In this document: positions 17,402 to 24,589 of the stretch, piece after piece
How positions within the stretch are numbered: position 1 is the first letter of the stretch
How the letters are laid out: every line of letters starts with the position of its first letter
Notes under the pieces: generated by a model
Databases searched by the model: none
Seen by the model: only the letters and a program-made list of their open reading frames with translations
Told to the model about the DNA's origin: nothing
Assembly (NCBI GenBank): GCA_947498415.1
Contig: CANMKB010000002.1
Span: forward strand, 372,001 to 436,000
Direction: 5' to 3'
Origin: an uncultured Paracoccaceae bacterium
Lineage (GTDB): Bacteria; Pseudomonadota; Alphaproteobacteria; Rhodobacterales; Rhodobacteraceae
DNA: 64,000 nt
Program-made: the position numbers and the translations under genes

Positions 17402-17701
17402 ATGACCCGTTGGGCCGTTATATTCAAAGATACCGATGAAATGCTTGCTATTCGCGCCGACAAAACTCGGCGTGATGCGCATGTGTCTTATGTGAAAGCT
17501 CATCCAGAGCTTTTGATCGGCGGCGGCTTAAAACCCGATGTCGATGCAGATTTCACAGGAGCGTTGTGGATAGTTGAGGCCAAGTCGAAATCAGTGGTTG
17601 AAGCCCTGATTGCGAGCGACCCCTTCTATTTCCCGGAATACCGCAGCTATGAGATATTCACTTGGGGCAAGATATTAGAAGACCAAAGTACAACCCTTTA
17701 G
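17402..17701 (+). CDS. YciI family protein
   Basis: A 99-residue ferredoxin-like alpha+beta barrel protein of the YCII-related family, with the conserved His in RRDAHVSYVKAHP and an Asp-Pro-Phe segment (ASDPFYFPEYRSYEI). Family function is poorly defined; a small-molecule enzyme or dimeric binding fold is likely. The frame is open for 290 bp upstream, but the ATG at 17402, after GGAGAGACACACC, gives the correct family length. It is convergent with another alpha+beta barrel gene. Confidence 0.8.
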   Translation: MTRWAVIFKDTDEMLAIRADKTRRDAHVSYVKAHPELLIGGGLKPDVDADFTGALWIVEAKSKSVVEALIASDPFYFPEYRSYEIFTWGKILEDQSTTL

Positions 17702-17716
17702 CCTTGCACTTGACGA

Positions 17717-18046
17717 TCAGTCGACAGCAACCGCGGGCTGATCTAGGCCTTCCCCATCGCTGGCGATCGTGACCTGATATTCATTGAACGCAAGGTCGCG
17801 GGATGGAATGATGCTGCGATAAACATCGCTTTGAAACACGCTCTCAACCGCCTCACGGCTCGGGTATTCAACAATAAATACGGTCTTGGCCGGGCGATGC
17901 CCAACCACAACTTCATTGATAGTGAAGCGTTTTACAATTTTGGCACCCGCTTTTTCGAGCAATGGGCCAGTGGCCGCCAGATACTCTGCCAACGCCATGG
18001 GCTCTTCTTCATTGATGCTCGTCATTGCGACAACTGTGACGGTCAT
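17717..18046 (-). CDS. DUF1330 family protein
   Basis: A 109-residue protein with the DUF1330 dimeric alpha+beta barrel pattern: EYLAATGPLLEKAGAKIVKR, then VFIVEYPSREAVESVFQSDVYRS. The biochemical role is unknown. It ends 15 bp from the YciI-like gene. A 440-bp stretch without a gene follows upstream (18047-18487), holding a hairpin ACACAGC/GCTGTGT (18264-18282) and two small hairpins at 18431-18463. Confidence 0.8.
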   Translation of the reverse strand: MTVTVVAMTSINEEEPMALAEYLAATGPLLEKAGAKIVKRFTINEVVVGHRPAKTVFIVEYPSREAVESVFQSDVYRSIIPSRDLAFNEYQVTIASDGEGLDQPAVAVD

Positions 18047-18430
18047 ATTTGCCTCTTATTGAATTAGTTTTCCGAGACATCGCACGAAAATTTTAACCGT
18101 GCATTAGTTCTTTTGGATAGCTTTTATACGAAAAGACACAAGATTAAGGTAATTCGCAATCTGTAATTGTGTCTCCAGTATCCACCAATACCCTAACCTG
18201 AAACCTCGGCCAAATCTAGGTGGCGGCTTTGACTGGTGAGTTCCACCACACATCGTTACCCCTACACAGCCCCCTGCTGTGTGCGTTTCGTGTTTGGTAA
18301 GAACCAGTTTTGTTTCTAAGGCTTGGTTTTTTGCTACATTCCTTACGTAAAGGCTCGCGTTTGCTCACCTTGCCGTGACATATCCTTCGAATCCCTTGGC
18401 CTTTGGCTAAGACTTGCCCAGATTAGATGT

Positions 18431-18463
18431 GTCCAACCCAACTGGACTGCCCCACTGCGGGGC
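18431..18463 (+). promoter_or_regulatory. Two small hairpins in the leader of the hydrolase-OsmC gene
   Basis: GTCCA/TGGAC (18431-18447) and GCCCC/GGGGC (18449-18463) stand in tandem just before the ribosome binding region. They could affect translation. Arms are only 5 bp. Confidence 0.25.
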
Positions 18464-18487
18464 TCAGGCAAAAGGATGGCTTCGAGC

Positions 18488-19705
18488 ATGAATACAGAAC
18501 GGATAACATTCACAGGTCACAGCGGCGAGAAACTCTCGGCGCGTCTTGACGTGCCGGATGGGCCACATCTGGCCACAGTACTGTTTGCACACTGCTTTAC
18601 CTGTTCTAAAGACATCCCCGCCGCCCGTCGTATTGCCGGCCGTCTGGCCGCGATGGGATTGGCTGTGCTGCGGTTTGATTTCACCGGCCTTGGGCATTCC
18701 GAGGGCGAATTTGCAAACACAACCTTTAGCTCTAATGTCGAGGACCTAAAGGCAGCGTCGCAGTATCTGTCCTCGCGCGGAATGGCGCCTGATATGCTCA
18801 TTGGTCACTCTTTGGGGGGCGCCGCAGTGTTACGGGCCGCCTCTGAAATCAACAGTGCCCGTGCCGTTGTTACACTGGGTGCGCCCTTTGAGCCCGATCA
18901 CGTCACACACAACTTTGATGGTGCGCTAGATGCCATCTCTGAGCAGGGTGAAGCCGAGGTATGCTTAGGCGGACGCCCGTTTAAGATTCGCAAAGATTTT
19001 GTAGATGACGTCTCAGCACAAAATCTGGAACCGCTGATCCACAACTTGAACCGCGCATTGCTTGTGATGCATGCCCCATTGGATCGCGTCGTGGGCGTTG
19101 AAAATGCAGCGTCGATCTTTAGCGCTGCGCGTCACCCCAAAAGCTTTGTGACCCTTGATGATGCAGATCATCTGATCTCGCGCCCAGAAGATGCGGAATA
19201 TGCAGCAGAAGTGATCGCCGCTTGGGCGGCCCGTTATCTGCACTTGGCCCCACCTGCCCCACCAATCGGAGCCCCCGAGGGCGTGGTGCGCGTTTCTGAG
19301 GCTGATGCCAACGGATTTTTGCAAGACGTGAACGCTGGCCCGTTTCATCACACACTGGCGGATGAACCGCTTGCCTATGGCGGCACAAACAAAGGCATGA
19401 CGCCCTATGGATTTCTGTCTTCTGGCTTGGGTGCCTGCACAAGCATGACAATCCGCATGTATGCGCGTCGCAAAGGCTGGCCTTTGGACCATGTCTGGGT
19501 CGATGTACGTCACAACAAAGTCCATGCTCAAGATGCGGCCACAGGCTCTGGTGAGCGGATTGATAGTTTTAAGCGTGTCATCCATCTGACCGGCGGGTTA
19601 GATCACGATCAACGCCAACGCTTGCTGGAAATTGCTGACAGATGCCCGGTGCATCGTACTCTTGAGAAATCAAGCGAAGTCATCACCGAGTTGGCTGAGG
19701 ATTGA
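18488..19705 (+). CDS. Alpha/beta hydrolase fused to OsmC-like peroxidase domain
   Basis: A 405-residue two-domain protein. Residues about 10-250 form an alpha/beta hydrolase with the nucleophile elbow GHSLGG and a His in DDADHLIS. Residues about 275-405 form an OsmC domain with its two reactive cysteines in SSGLGACTSMT and DRCPVHRTLE. OsmC proteins reduce organic hydroperoxides; the fused hydrolase may act on ester or acyl substrates, but the joint role is not established. ATG at 18488 is chosen over 18476 because AAAGGA then has a workable spacing. It is followed by a GC-rich hairpin and a dispersed repeat. Confidence 0.85.
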   Translation: MNTERITFTGHSGEKLSARLDVPDGPHLATVLFAHCFTCSKDIPAARRIAGRLAAMGLAVLRFDFTGLGHSEGEFANTTFSSNVEDLKAASQYLSSRGMAPDMLIGHSLGGAAVLRAASEINSARAVVTLGAPFEPDHVTHNFDGALDAISEQGEAEVCLGGRPFKIRKDFVDDVSAQNLEPLIHNLNRALLVMHAPLDRVVGVENAASIFSAARHPKSFVTLDDADHLISRPEDAEYAAEVIAAWAARYLHLAPPAPPIGAPEGVVRVSEADANGFLQDVNAGPFHHTLADEPLAYGGTNKGMTPYGFLSSGLGACTSMTIRMYARRKGWPLDHVWVDVRHNKVHAQDAATGSGERIDSFKRVIHLTGGLDHDQRQRLLEIADRCPVHRTLEKSSEVITELAED

Positions 19706-19710
19706 TCCGG

Positions 19711-19757
19711 CTGGGGGCCAGCCCCCAGACCCCCGGAGTATTTTGGGAAAGATGAAA
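19711..19757 (+). repeat. GC-rich hairpin plus dispersed intergenic repeat, copy 2
   Basis: Arms CTGGGGGC and GCCCCCAG (19711-19728) are followed by the 28-mer at 19730-19757 (CCCCCGGAGTATTT...GGAAAGATGAAA). The combination lies at the 3' ends of two convergent genes and may act as a transcription end. It mirrors the composite at 14945-15054. Confidence 0.7.
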
Positions 19758-19764
19758 GGGCCGG

Positions 19765-20094
19765 TCAGCGTTGTATGATACCGTCGGTCACGTCACCTGA
19801 GGCGCTGATAAACCGCAGCACATCTGGCTTTGCAGCCATGTCATAGCAAGCCCAATGATCAGATGGTGGCCAGACACTGCAATACTGATCCCCCCGCACG
19901 TTCCAGTACCCAAGACTTGGCCGACCCGAAACATAGGTGGTTTCGCCGGTATCAGAAAAGCTTTGAGTCGCGTGACCATAATCAAGGGTGACGCCCGCCA
20001 GCGCAGCTTGAATGTCAGCCCCGGTCAGAGTCTGCCAATCCTCGGCTGCGGCGGGCAATCCAAGCACTAAGAAAACAAGGGTGAATCGTCGCAT
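19765..20094 (-). CDS. Small secreted protein of unknown function
   Basis: A 109-residue protein with a signal peptide (MRRFTLVFLVLGLPAAA) and a mature part with two cysteines in YCSVWPPSDHWACYD, plus segments LTGADIQAAL and TTYVSGRPSLGYW. The pattern looks like a small lipocalin-like periplasmic family seen in Rhodobacterales, but I cannot name it. A disulfide between the two cysteines is likely. Confidence 0.65.
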   Translation of the reverse strand: MRRFTLVFLVLGLPAAAEDWQTLTGADIQAALAGVTLDYGHATQSFSDTGETTYVSGRPSLGYWNVRGDQYCSVWPPSDHWACYDMAAKPDVLRFISASGDVTDGIIQR

Positions 20095-20175
20095 TTCCCA
20101 TAAACCTCACTTGTTCACATCATGCCCTCGGTCTATACGGCAGGCAACTTCCGAGAAAAGATATAAGGCTGTGAC

Positions 20176-21480
20176 ATGATCCCACGCTATTCCCGTCCCG
20201 AAATGGTGGCCGTATGGTCTCCGGAAACGAAATTCCGCATCTGGTATGAGATCGAAGCGCACGCTTGTGACGCGATGGCCGATCTTGGCGTGATCCCACG
20301 TGAAAACGCCGATGCCGTTTGGAAAGCCAAGGACGTGGAATTCGACGTGGCCCGCATTGATGAAATCGAAGCGGTCACAAAACACGACGTTATTGCGTTT
20401 TTGACCCACCTTGCCGAGCATGTTGGCTCTGAAGAAGCCCGGTTTGTACACCAGGGCATGACCAGTTCTGACGTGTTGGACACTTGCCTGAACGTTCAGT
20501 TGGTGCGCTCTGCTGACATCCTGATCAAAGATATGGAAGGCCTGCTGGCCGCGCTGAAAACGCGTGCGCTTGAGCACAAAGACACCGTTCGTGTTGGCCG
20601 CTCGCATGGTATCCACGCTGAGCCGACCACCATGGGCCTGACATTTGCGCGTTTCTACGCTGAAATGGACCGGAACCTGGCGCGTTTGAAAGCGGCACGT
20701 GAAGAAATCGCGACCGGTGCGATCTCTGGCGCGGTAGGCACATTTGCCAACATCGATCCAGCCGTCGAAGAACATGTTTGTGCAAAGCTTGGCCTGAGCC
20801 CTGAGCCGATTTCCACGCAGGTTATTCCGCGTGACCGCCACGCGATGTTCTTTTCCGTGTTGGGTGTGATTGCCTCCTCGATCGAAAACGTTGCCGTCGA
20901 AATTCGCCACATGCAGCGGACCGAAGTTCTGGAAGGCGCGGAATTCTTTTCCATGGGCCAAAAAGGCTCTTCCGCGATGCCACACAAAAAGAACCCAGTT
21001 CTGACAGAAAACCTGACAGGTTTGGCGCGTCTGGTGCGCTCTGCTGTGGTTCCTGCGTTGGAGAACGTCGCGCTGTGGCACGAGCGTGATATTTCCCACT
21101 CATCCGTGGAACGCGCAATTGGCCCAGACGCCTGTGTGACACTTGACTTTGCGTTGGCACGTTTGACAGGCGTTGTGGAAAAGATGCTGATCTTCCCGCA
21201 GAACATGCTGGACAACATGAACAAATTCCCAGGATTGGTGATGTCGCAGCGTGTGCTGCTGGCATTGACACAAGCTGGGGTTTCTCGCGAAGACGCCTAT
21301 GTAATGGTACAGCGTAACGCCCTGAAAGTATGGGAAGAACGTCTTGATTTCCGCGAGTTGCTTTTGCAAGATTCTGACGTTGTCGCCGCGCTTAGCGAAG
21401 ATGGCGTGAATGAAAAGTTCAATATGGACTACCACACCAAACACGTGGACACGATCTTTAAGCGCGTCTTTGGCGCCTAA
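20176..21480 (+). CDS. purB: Adenylosuccinate lyase
   Basis: A 434-residue enzyme of the fumarase/aspartase superfamily that acts twice in purine synthesis (SAICAR to AICAR, and adenylosuccinate to AMP). Visible: N-terminal MIPRYSRPEM, the helix with TSSDVLDTCLN, and the flexible signature loop GSSAMPHKKNP with the catalytic serine. Start supported by AAGG 7-10 bases upstream. Followed by its own terminator. Confidence 0.97.
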   Translation: MIPRYSRPEMVAVWSPETKFRIWYEIEAHACDAMADLGVIPRENADAVWKAKDVEFDVARIDEIEAVTKHDVIAFLTHLAEHVGSEEARFVHQGMTSSDVLDTCLNVQLVRSADILIKDMEGLLAALKTRALEHKDTVRVGRSHGIHAEPTTMGLTFARFYAEMDRNLARLKAAREEIATGAISGAVGTFANIDPAVEEHVCAKLGLSPEPISTQVIPRDRHAMFFSVLGVIASSIENVAVEIRHMQRTEVLEGAEFFSMGQKGSSAMPHKKNPVLTENLTGLARLVRSAVVPALENVALWHERDISHSSVERAIGPDACVTLDFALARLTGVVEKMLIFPQNMLDNMNKFPGLVMSQRVLLALTQAGVSREDAYVMVQRNALKVWEERLDFRELLLQDSDVVAALSEDGVNEKFNMDYHTKHVDTIFKRVFGA

Positions 21481-21501
21481 GGTTCAGCTAAACGAGAATG
21501 C

Positions 21502-21532
21502 AAAGGCTCGCCGCTTGGCGGGCCTTTTTTCG
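21502..21532 (+). terminator. Terminator of purB
   Basis: Arms AAAGGCTCGCC and GGCGGGCCTTT (with a G-T pair) around GCTT, followed by TTTTTTCGTT. Confidence 0.88.
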
Positions 21533-21646
21533 TTAACACGTCCTGTTCTGGGGTATCACTTAGCGTTGTGATTTATAAATAGGATTTGTTCGCAGATTGT
21601 TTAGGAGTTTCTGCTTTTCTGCCCCCAACGACACGGAGCAGACCAC

Positions 21647-22714
21647 ATGGCCCAAACTCAAGCGCTGGCACGCATCAATCCGCGGCAGGTGCCTGCCAAG
21701 CAACGGATCACGCTGACACGCCGGCAAAAGGCCGCGATTATTGTGCGTTTTCTGATGAATGAAGGGGCCGAAGTTGCCATTGATCGGTTCAACGATGATA
21801 TGCAGGCGGATCTGGCGCAAATGATGGCCTCTATGCGCTATGTAGATCGAGAAACATTAAGCGAAGTTTTAATGGAATTCGCAAAAGAGCTGGAAAGCAT
21901 AGGCCTGTCTTTTCCCAAAGGGATTGGAGAAGCGCTTGCGGTGCTGGAAGGCAAAATCAGCCAACACACAGCAGATCGGCTCCGGCGTGAGGCTGGCGTA
22001 CTTGAATTGGGTGACCCATGGGACCGCGTGCGCGACCTAGAGGTGGAACGGCTGGTGCCGATGGTCACAAGCCAAAGCACCGAGGTCGCCGCTGTGATCC
22101 TCTCTAAGTTAGAGGTGACAAAAGCCGCAGAGCTTTTGTCGACCCTCCCCGGAGAAGAGGCGCGCCGGATCACCTATGCCATATCACTCACCGACGCAGT
22201 TACACCGCAGGCCGTCACCCGCATTGGCATCGCCCTTGCGGCCCAATTGGATAATAAGCGGCCACGGGCATTTACAGACGAACCTGTTGCGCGGGTTGGG
22301 GCGATTTTGAACTTTTCCTCAGCCTCGACACGGGATTCCCTGCTTGATGGGCTGTCGCAAGATGATGAGCCTTTTGCAGACCAAGTGCGCAAAGCGATCT
22401 TTACTTTCCCAGACATTCCAACCCGTATCGAAACACGCGATGTGCCAAAAATTCTGCGCGAAGTGGCGCAAGAAGATCTTATTGCGGCGTTGGCTTATGG
22501 CACCGACGGCGAAAATGGCATCGCCAGCGAGTTCTTGCTGGCCAATATGTCCAGTCGTATGGCCGACCAATTGCGTGAAGAAGTGCAGGAAATCGGCAAA
22601 GTCAGCGAGAAAGACGGCGAAGCAGCCTTTACGCAGATTGTTGTGGCTGTTCAGACGCTTCAGGCAGCAGGTGAAATTACATTCATCGAACCTGCCGAAG
22701 ACGAAGAAGACTAG
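21647..22714 (+). CDS. fliG: Flagellar motor switch protein FliG
   Basis: A 355-residue protein with the three FliG parts: N-terminal domain (LTRRQKAAIIVRFLMNEG), middle domain (about 125-205, EVAAVILSKLEVTKAAELLSTL) and C-terminal torque domain (about 245-345, VPKILREVAQEDLIAALAYG, LLANMSSRMADQL). It belongs to the flagellar C-ring switch complex. It has an acidic tail (EPAEDEED). It stands alone between purB and an acyltransferase, with no other flagellar genes in the window. Confidence 0.88.
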   Translation: MAQTQALARINPRQVPAKQRITLTRRQKAAIIVRFLMNEGAEVAIDRFNDDMQADLAQMMASMRYVDRETLSEVLMEFAKELESIGLSFPKGIGEALAVLEGKISQHTADRLRREAGVLELGDPWDRVRDLEVERLVPMVTSQSTEVAAVILSKLEVTKAAELLSTLPGEEARRITYAISLTDAVTPQAVTRIGIALAAQLDNKRPRAFTDEPVARVGAILNFSSASTRDSLLDGLSQDDEPFADQVRKAIFTFPDIPTRIETRDVPKILREVAQEDLIAALAYGTDGENGIASEFLLANMSSRMADQLREEVQEIGKVSEKDGEAAFTQIVVAVQTLQAAGEITFIEPAEDEED

Positions 22715-22782
22715 GCAAATCCTTGCGGTCGCTTGAACCGAGGCCGTGGGCGCAGTATGTCTGACCGAAAGAGAGCAGACCA

Positions 22783-23685
22783 ATGGCGCAAACCTTTACC
22801 CGATCCCAAAAGATAGCGGACTTCTTTGTGAATGCCGTGGCCCGTGGCATTTTGGGTGGAATTCTATTGCTGCCATACAAACCGCGTATCCATGCAGCAG
22901 GTTGGGTGTTTGCCCATATCATCGGCCCCCTATCCGGCTCACGCAAACGCATTCGCCGCAATGTGGCCATCGCCTGGCCAGAGCTGCCAAAGGCAGATGT
23001 GGAACGCATGTGCCGCACAGTGCCTGACAATTTTGGGCGCTCTATTGTCGAGATCTATTCCGGAAAGCGCTATCAAAAACACGTCAAAGACCTGATCCCT
23101 GGTGGCCCGGGCTTACCAGCTTTGCAAAAGGCGCGAGCCGAAAATCGCCCTGTTGTGATCGTGTCTGCCCATTTCGGCGGTTATGACGTGCCGCGCAGCC
23201 ATTTTACCAGCCATGGCATGGCCATAGGTGGCTTGTTCCGCGAGATGAGCAACCCGTTTTTCAACGCGCATTATGTCAAAGCAATGCGTGCATTGGGTGA
23301 GCCGCTGTTTTCGCGCGACCGCAGCGGGATGGTTCAGATGGTCAAACACCTGAAAAAAGGTGGCGTTATCGCCATTCTGTCTGATCAATACAATTTCGAA
23401 GGTGAGCCGGTCACCTTCTTTGGGCAACGCACACGTGCGGCGATGTCTGCTGCGGAATTAGCGTTGAAATACAACGCGCTATTCATTCCTCTTTATGCGC
23501 GGCGGCACAAAGACGGCATCAATTTCGACATTGAATTTGAAGAAGAGATCCCGCACAGCGACCCGCAAACCATGATGCAGGCCTACTACGACAATCTCGA
23601 AGAACGTATTCGCAAATATCCCGATCAATGGCTTTGGATTCACAAGCGCTGGCGCCCAGAAAGCGACAAACGCCTAGAACTTTGA
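22783..23685 (+). CDS. Lysophospholipid/lauroyl acyltransferase (LpxL/HtrB-like)
   Basis: A 300-residue member of the lipid A biosynthesis acyltransferase family, with an N-terminal membrane segment and the HX4D catalytic motif in SAHFGGYD, followed by GLFREMSNPF and a late KRWRPE segment. It probably adds a secondary acyl chain to lipid A or a related lipid, using acyl-ACP. The exact substrate is not readable. It is convergent with the DUF1223 gene, 7 bp apart. Confidence 0.85.
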   Translation: MAQTFTRSQKIADFFVNAVARGILGGILLLPYKPRIHAAGWVFAHIIGPLSGSRKRIRRNVAIAWPELPKADVERMCRTVPDNFGRSIVEIYSGKRYQKHVKDLIPGGPGLPALQKARAENRPVVIVSAHFGGYDVPRSHFTSHGMAIGGLFREMSNPFFNAHYVKAMRALGEPLFSRDRSGMVQMVKHLKKGGVIAILSDQYNFEGEPVTFFGQRTRAAMSAAELALKYNALFIPLYARRHKDGINFDIEFEEEIPHSDPQTMMQAYYDNLEERIRKYPDQWLWIHKRWRPESDKRLEL

Positions 23686-23692
23686 TGGGCGT

Positions 23693-24397
23693 TTAACGCA
23701 GACGTGCGGCCGCTTTGATTGGCCCAAAACCGGATTGTTGAACCAAGACAACCACTTGCCCGTCACCACTTAGTGACGCTTGCATAGTTTTGTCGCGCTT
23801 ACCGTTCCATTCCCCCAGCGTTTCCCAGTGGGTTACGATATTGGCGTAGTCAATTGTACGGCCTGCATTCTCGCCACGGCGAATGTTACGCGATTCCAGA
23901 TCGGAATAGCGCACAAGCTGAACGACATAAGACCCTGCGGCATCGTCTGCCGCGACCAGTTTCACCGTCAGACCGTCATCAATCCGTTCAAGATCAACCT
24001 GAATATTTGCAGAAGCAGCCGCATGTTTCTGAATGAATTTGTTCACTTGGTCAGGATGTGTGCCAACGACGTGATCCAAGCCACCAATCACCATCTGTGG
24101 CGTATAGACCGAACGCTTCCCGGCCACGCGGGCATAGTTTCTTTGACGCTCTGAATAGGCTGGATTGGCAAAATCATCTTTCCAGCCGATGTAATCCCAA
24201 TAGTCGACATGCAGCGCAAGCGCGATAACATCGTCACGCCCAACCAGTTCATTGGCAAAAAAGGCATCCGCCGGCGGGCAGCTGCTACAGCCCTGCGAGG
24301 TATAGAGTTCAACCACAACCGGATTGTCCCCGGCAAAAGCGAGGTTGGCAAAGCTCGTCATCGCCACTGTGGCGAAAAGGCGGGCGATTCTATTCAT
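23693..24397 (-). CDS. Secreted DUF1223 family protein
   Basis: A 234-residue periplasmic protein: signal peptide (MNRIARLFATVAMTSFANLAFA), then a thioredoxin-like region with VVELYTSQGCSSCPPAD carrying a CxxC motif (CSSC), characteristic of DUF1223. The role is unknown; a redox function is a fair guess from the motif. The start at 24397 fits the signal peptide and an AGGGA site; an upstream in-frame codon is less likely. It is divergent from acnA. Confidence 0.85.
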   Translation of the reverse strand: MNRIARLFATVAMTSFANLAFAGDNPVVVELYTSQGCSSCPPADAFFANELVGRDDVIALALHVDYWDYIGWKDDFANPAYSERQRNYARVAGKRSVYTPQMVIGGLDHVVGTHPDQVNKFIQKHAAASANIQVDLERIDDGLTVKLVAADDAAGSYVVQLVRYSDLESRNIRRGENAGRTIDYANIVTHWETLGEWNGKRDKTMQASLSGDGQVVVLVQQSGFGPIKAAARLR

Positions 24398-24589
24398 CAG
24401 TAGCGTCCCTTTTGCTGGCTGCCCTAGTTGAATACGCACATAATGAGACTATGGCCAATCAAGCATTCGCGAGAATTCATTCAATTTCCCTCGACGCACT
24501 GTGACCATGCCACAGCCACCTTGATTGAAAACCTACATTCCGCCACAAATATTGAGCGTTACCCAGTTTATGTTACGAGGGAGGCTCGT
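24398..24589. promoter_or_regulatory. Divergent control region of acnA and the DUF1223 gene
   Basis: A 192-bp gap between divergent genes. A TTGATT near 24522 with CAAATATT about 17 bp later could be the acnA promoter. No iron-responsive or other named box was recognised. Confidence 0.3.
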
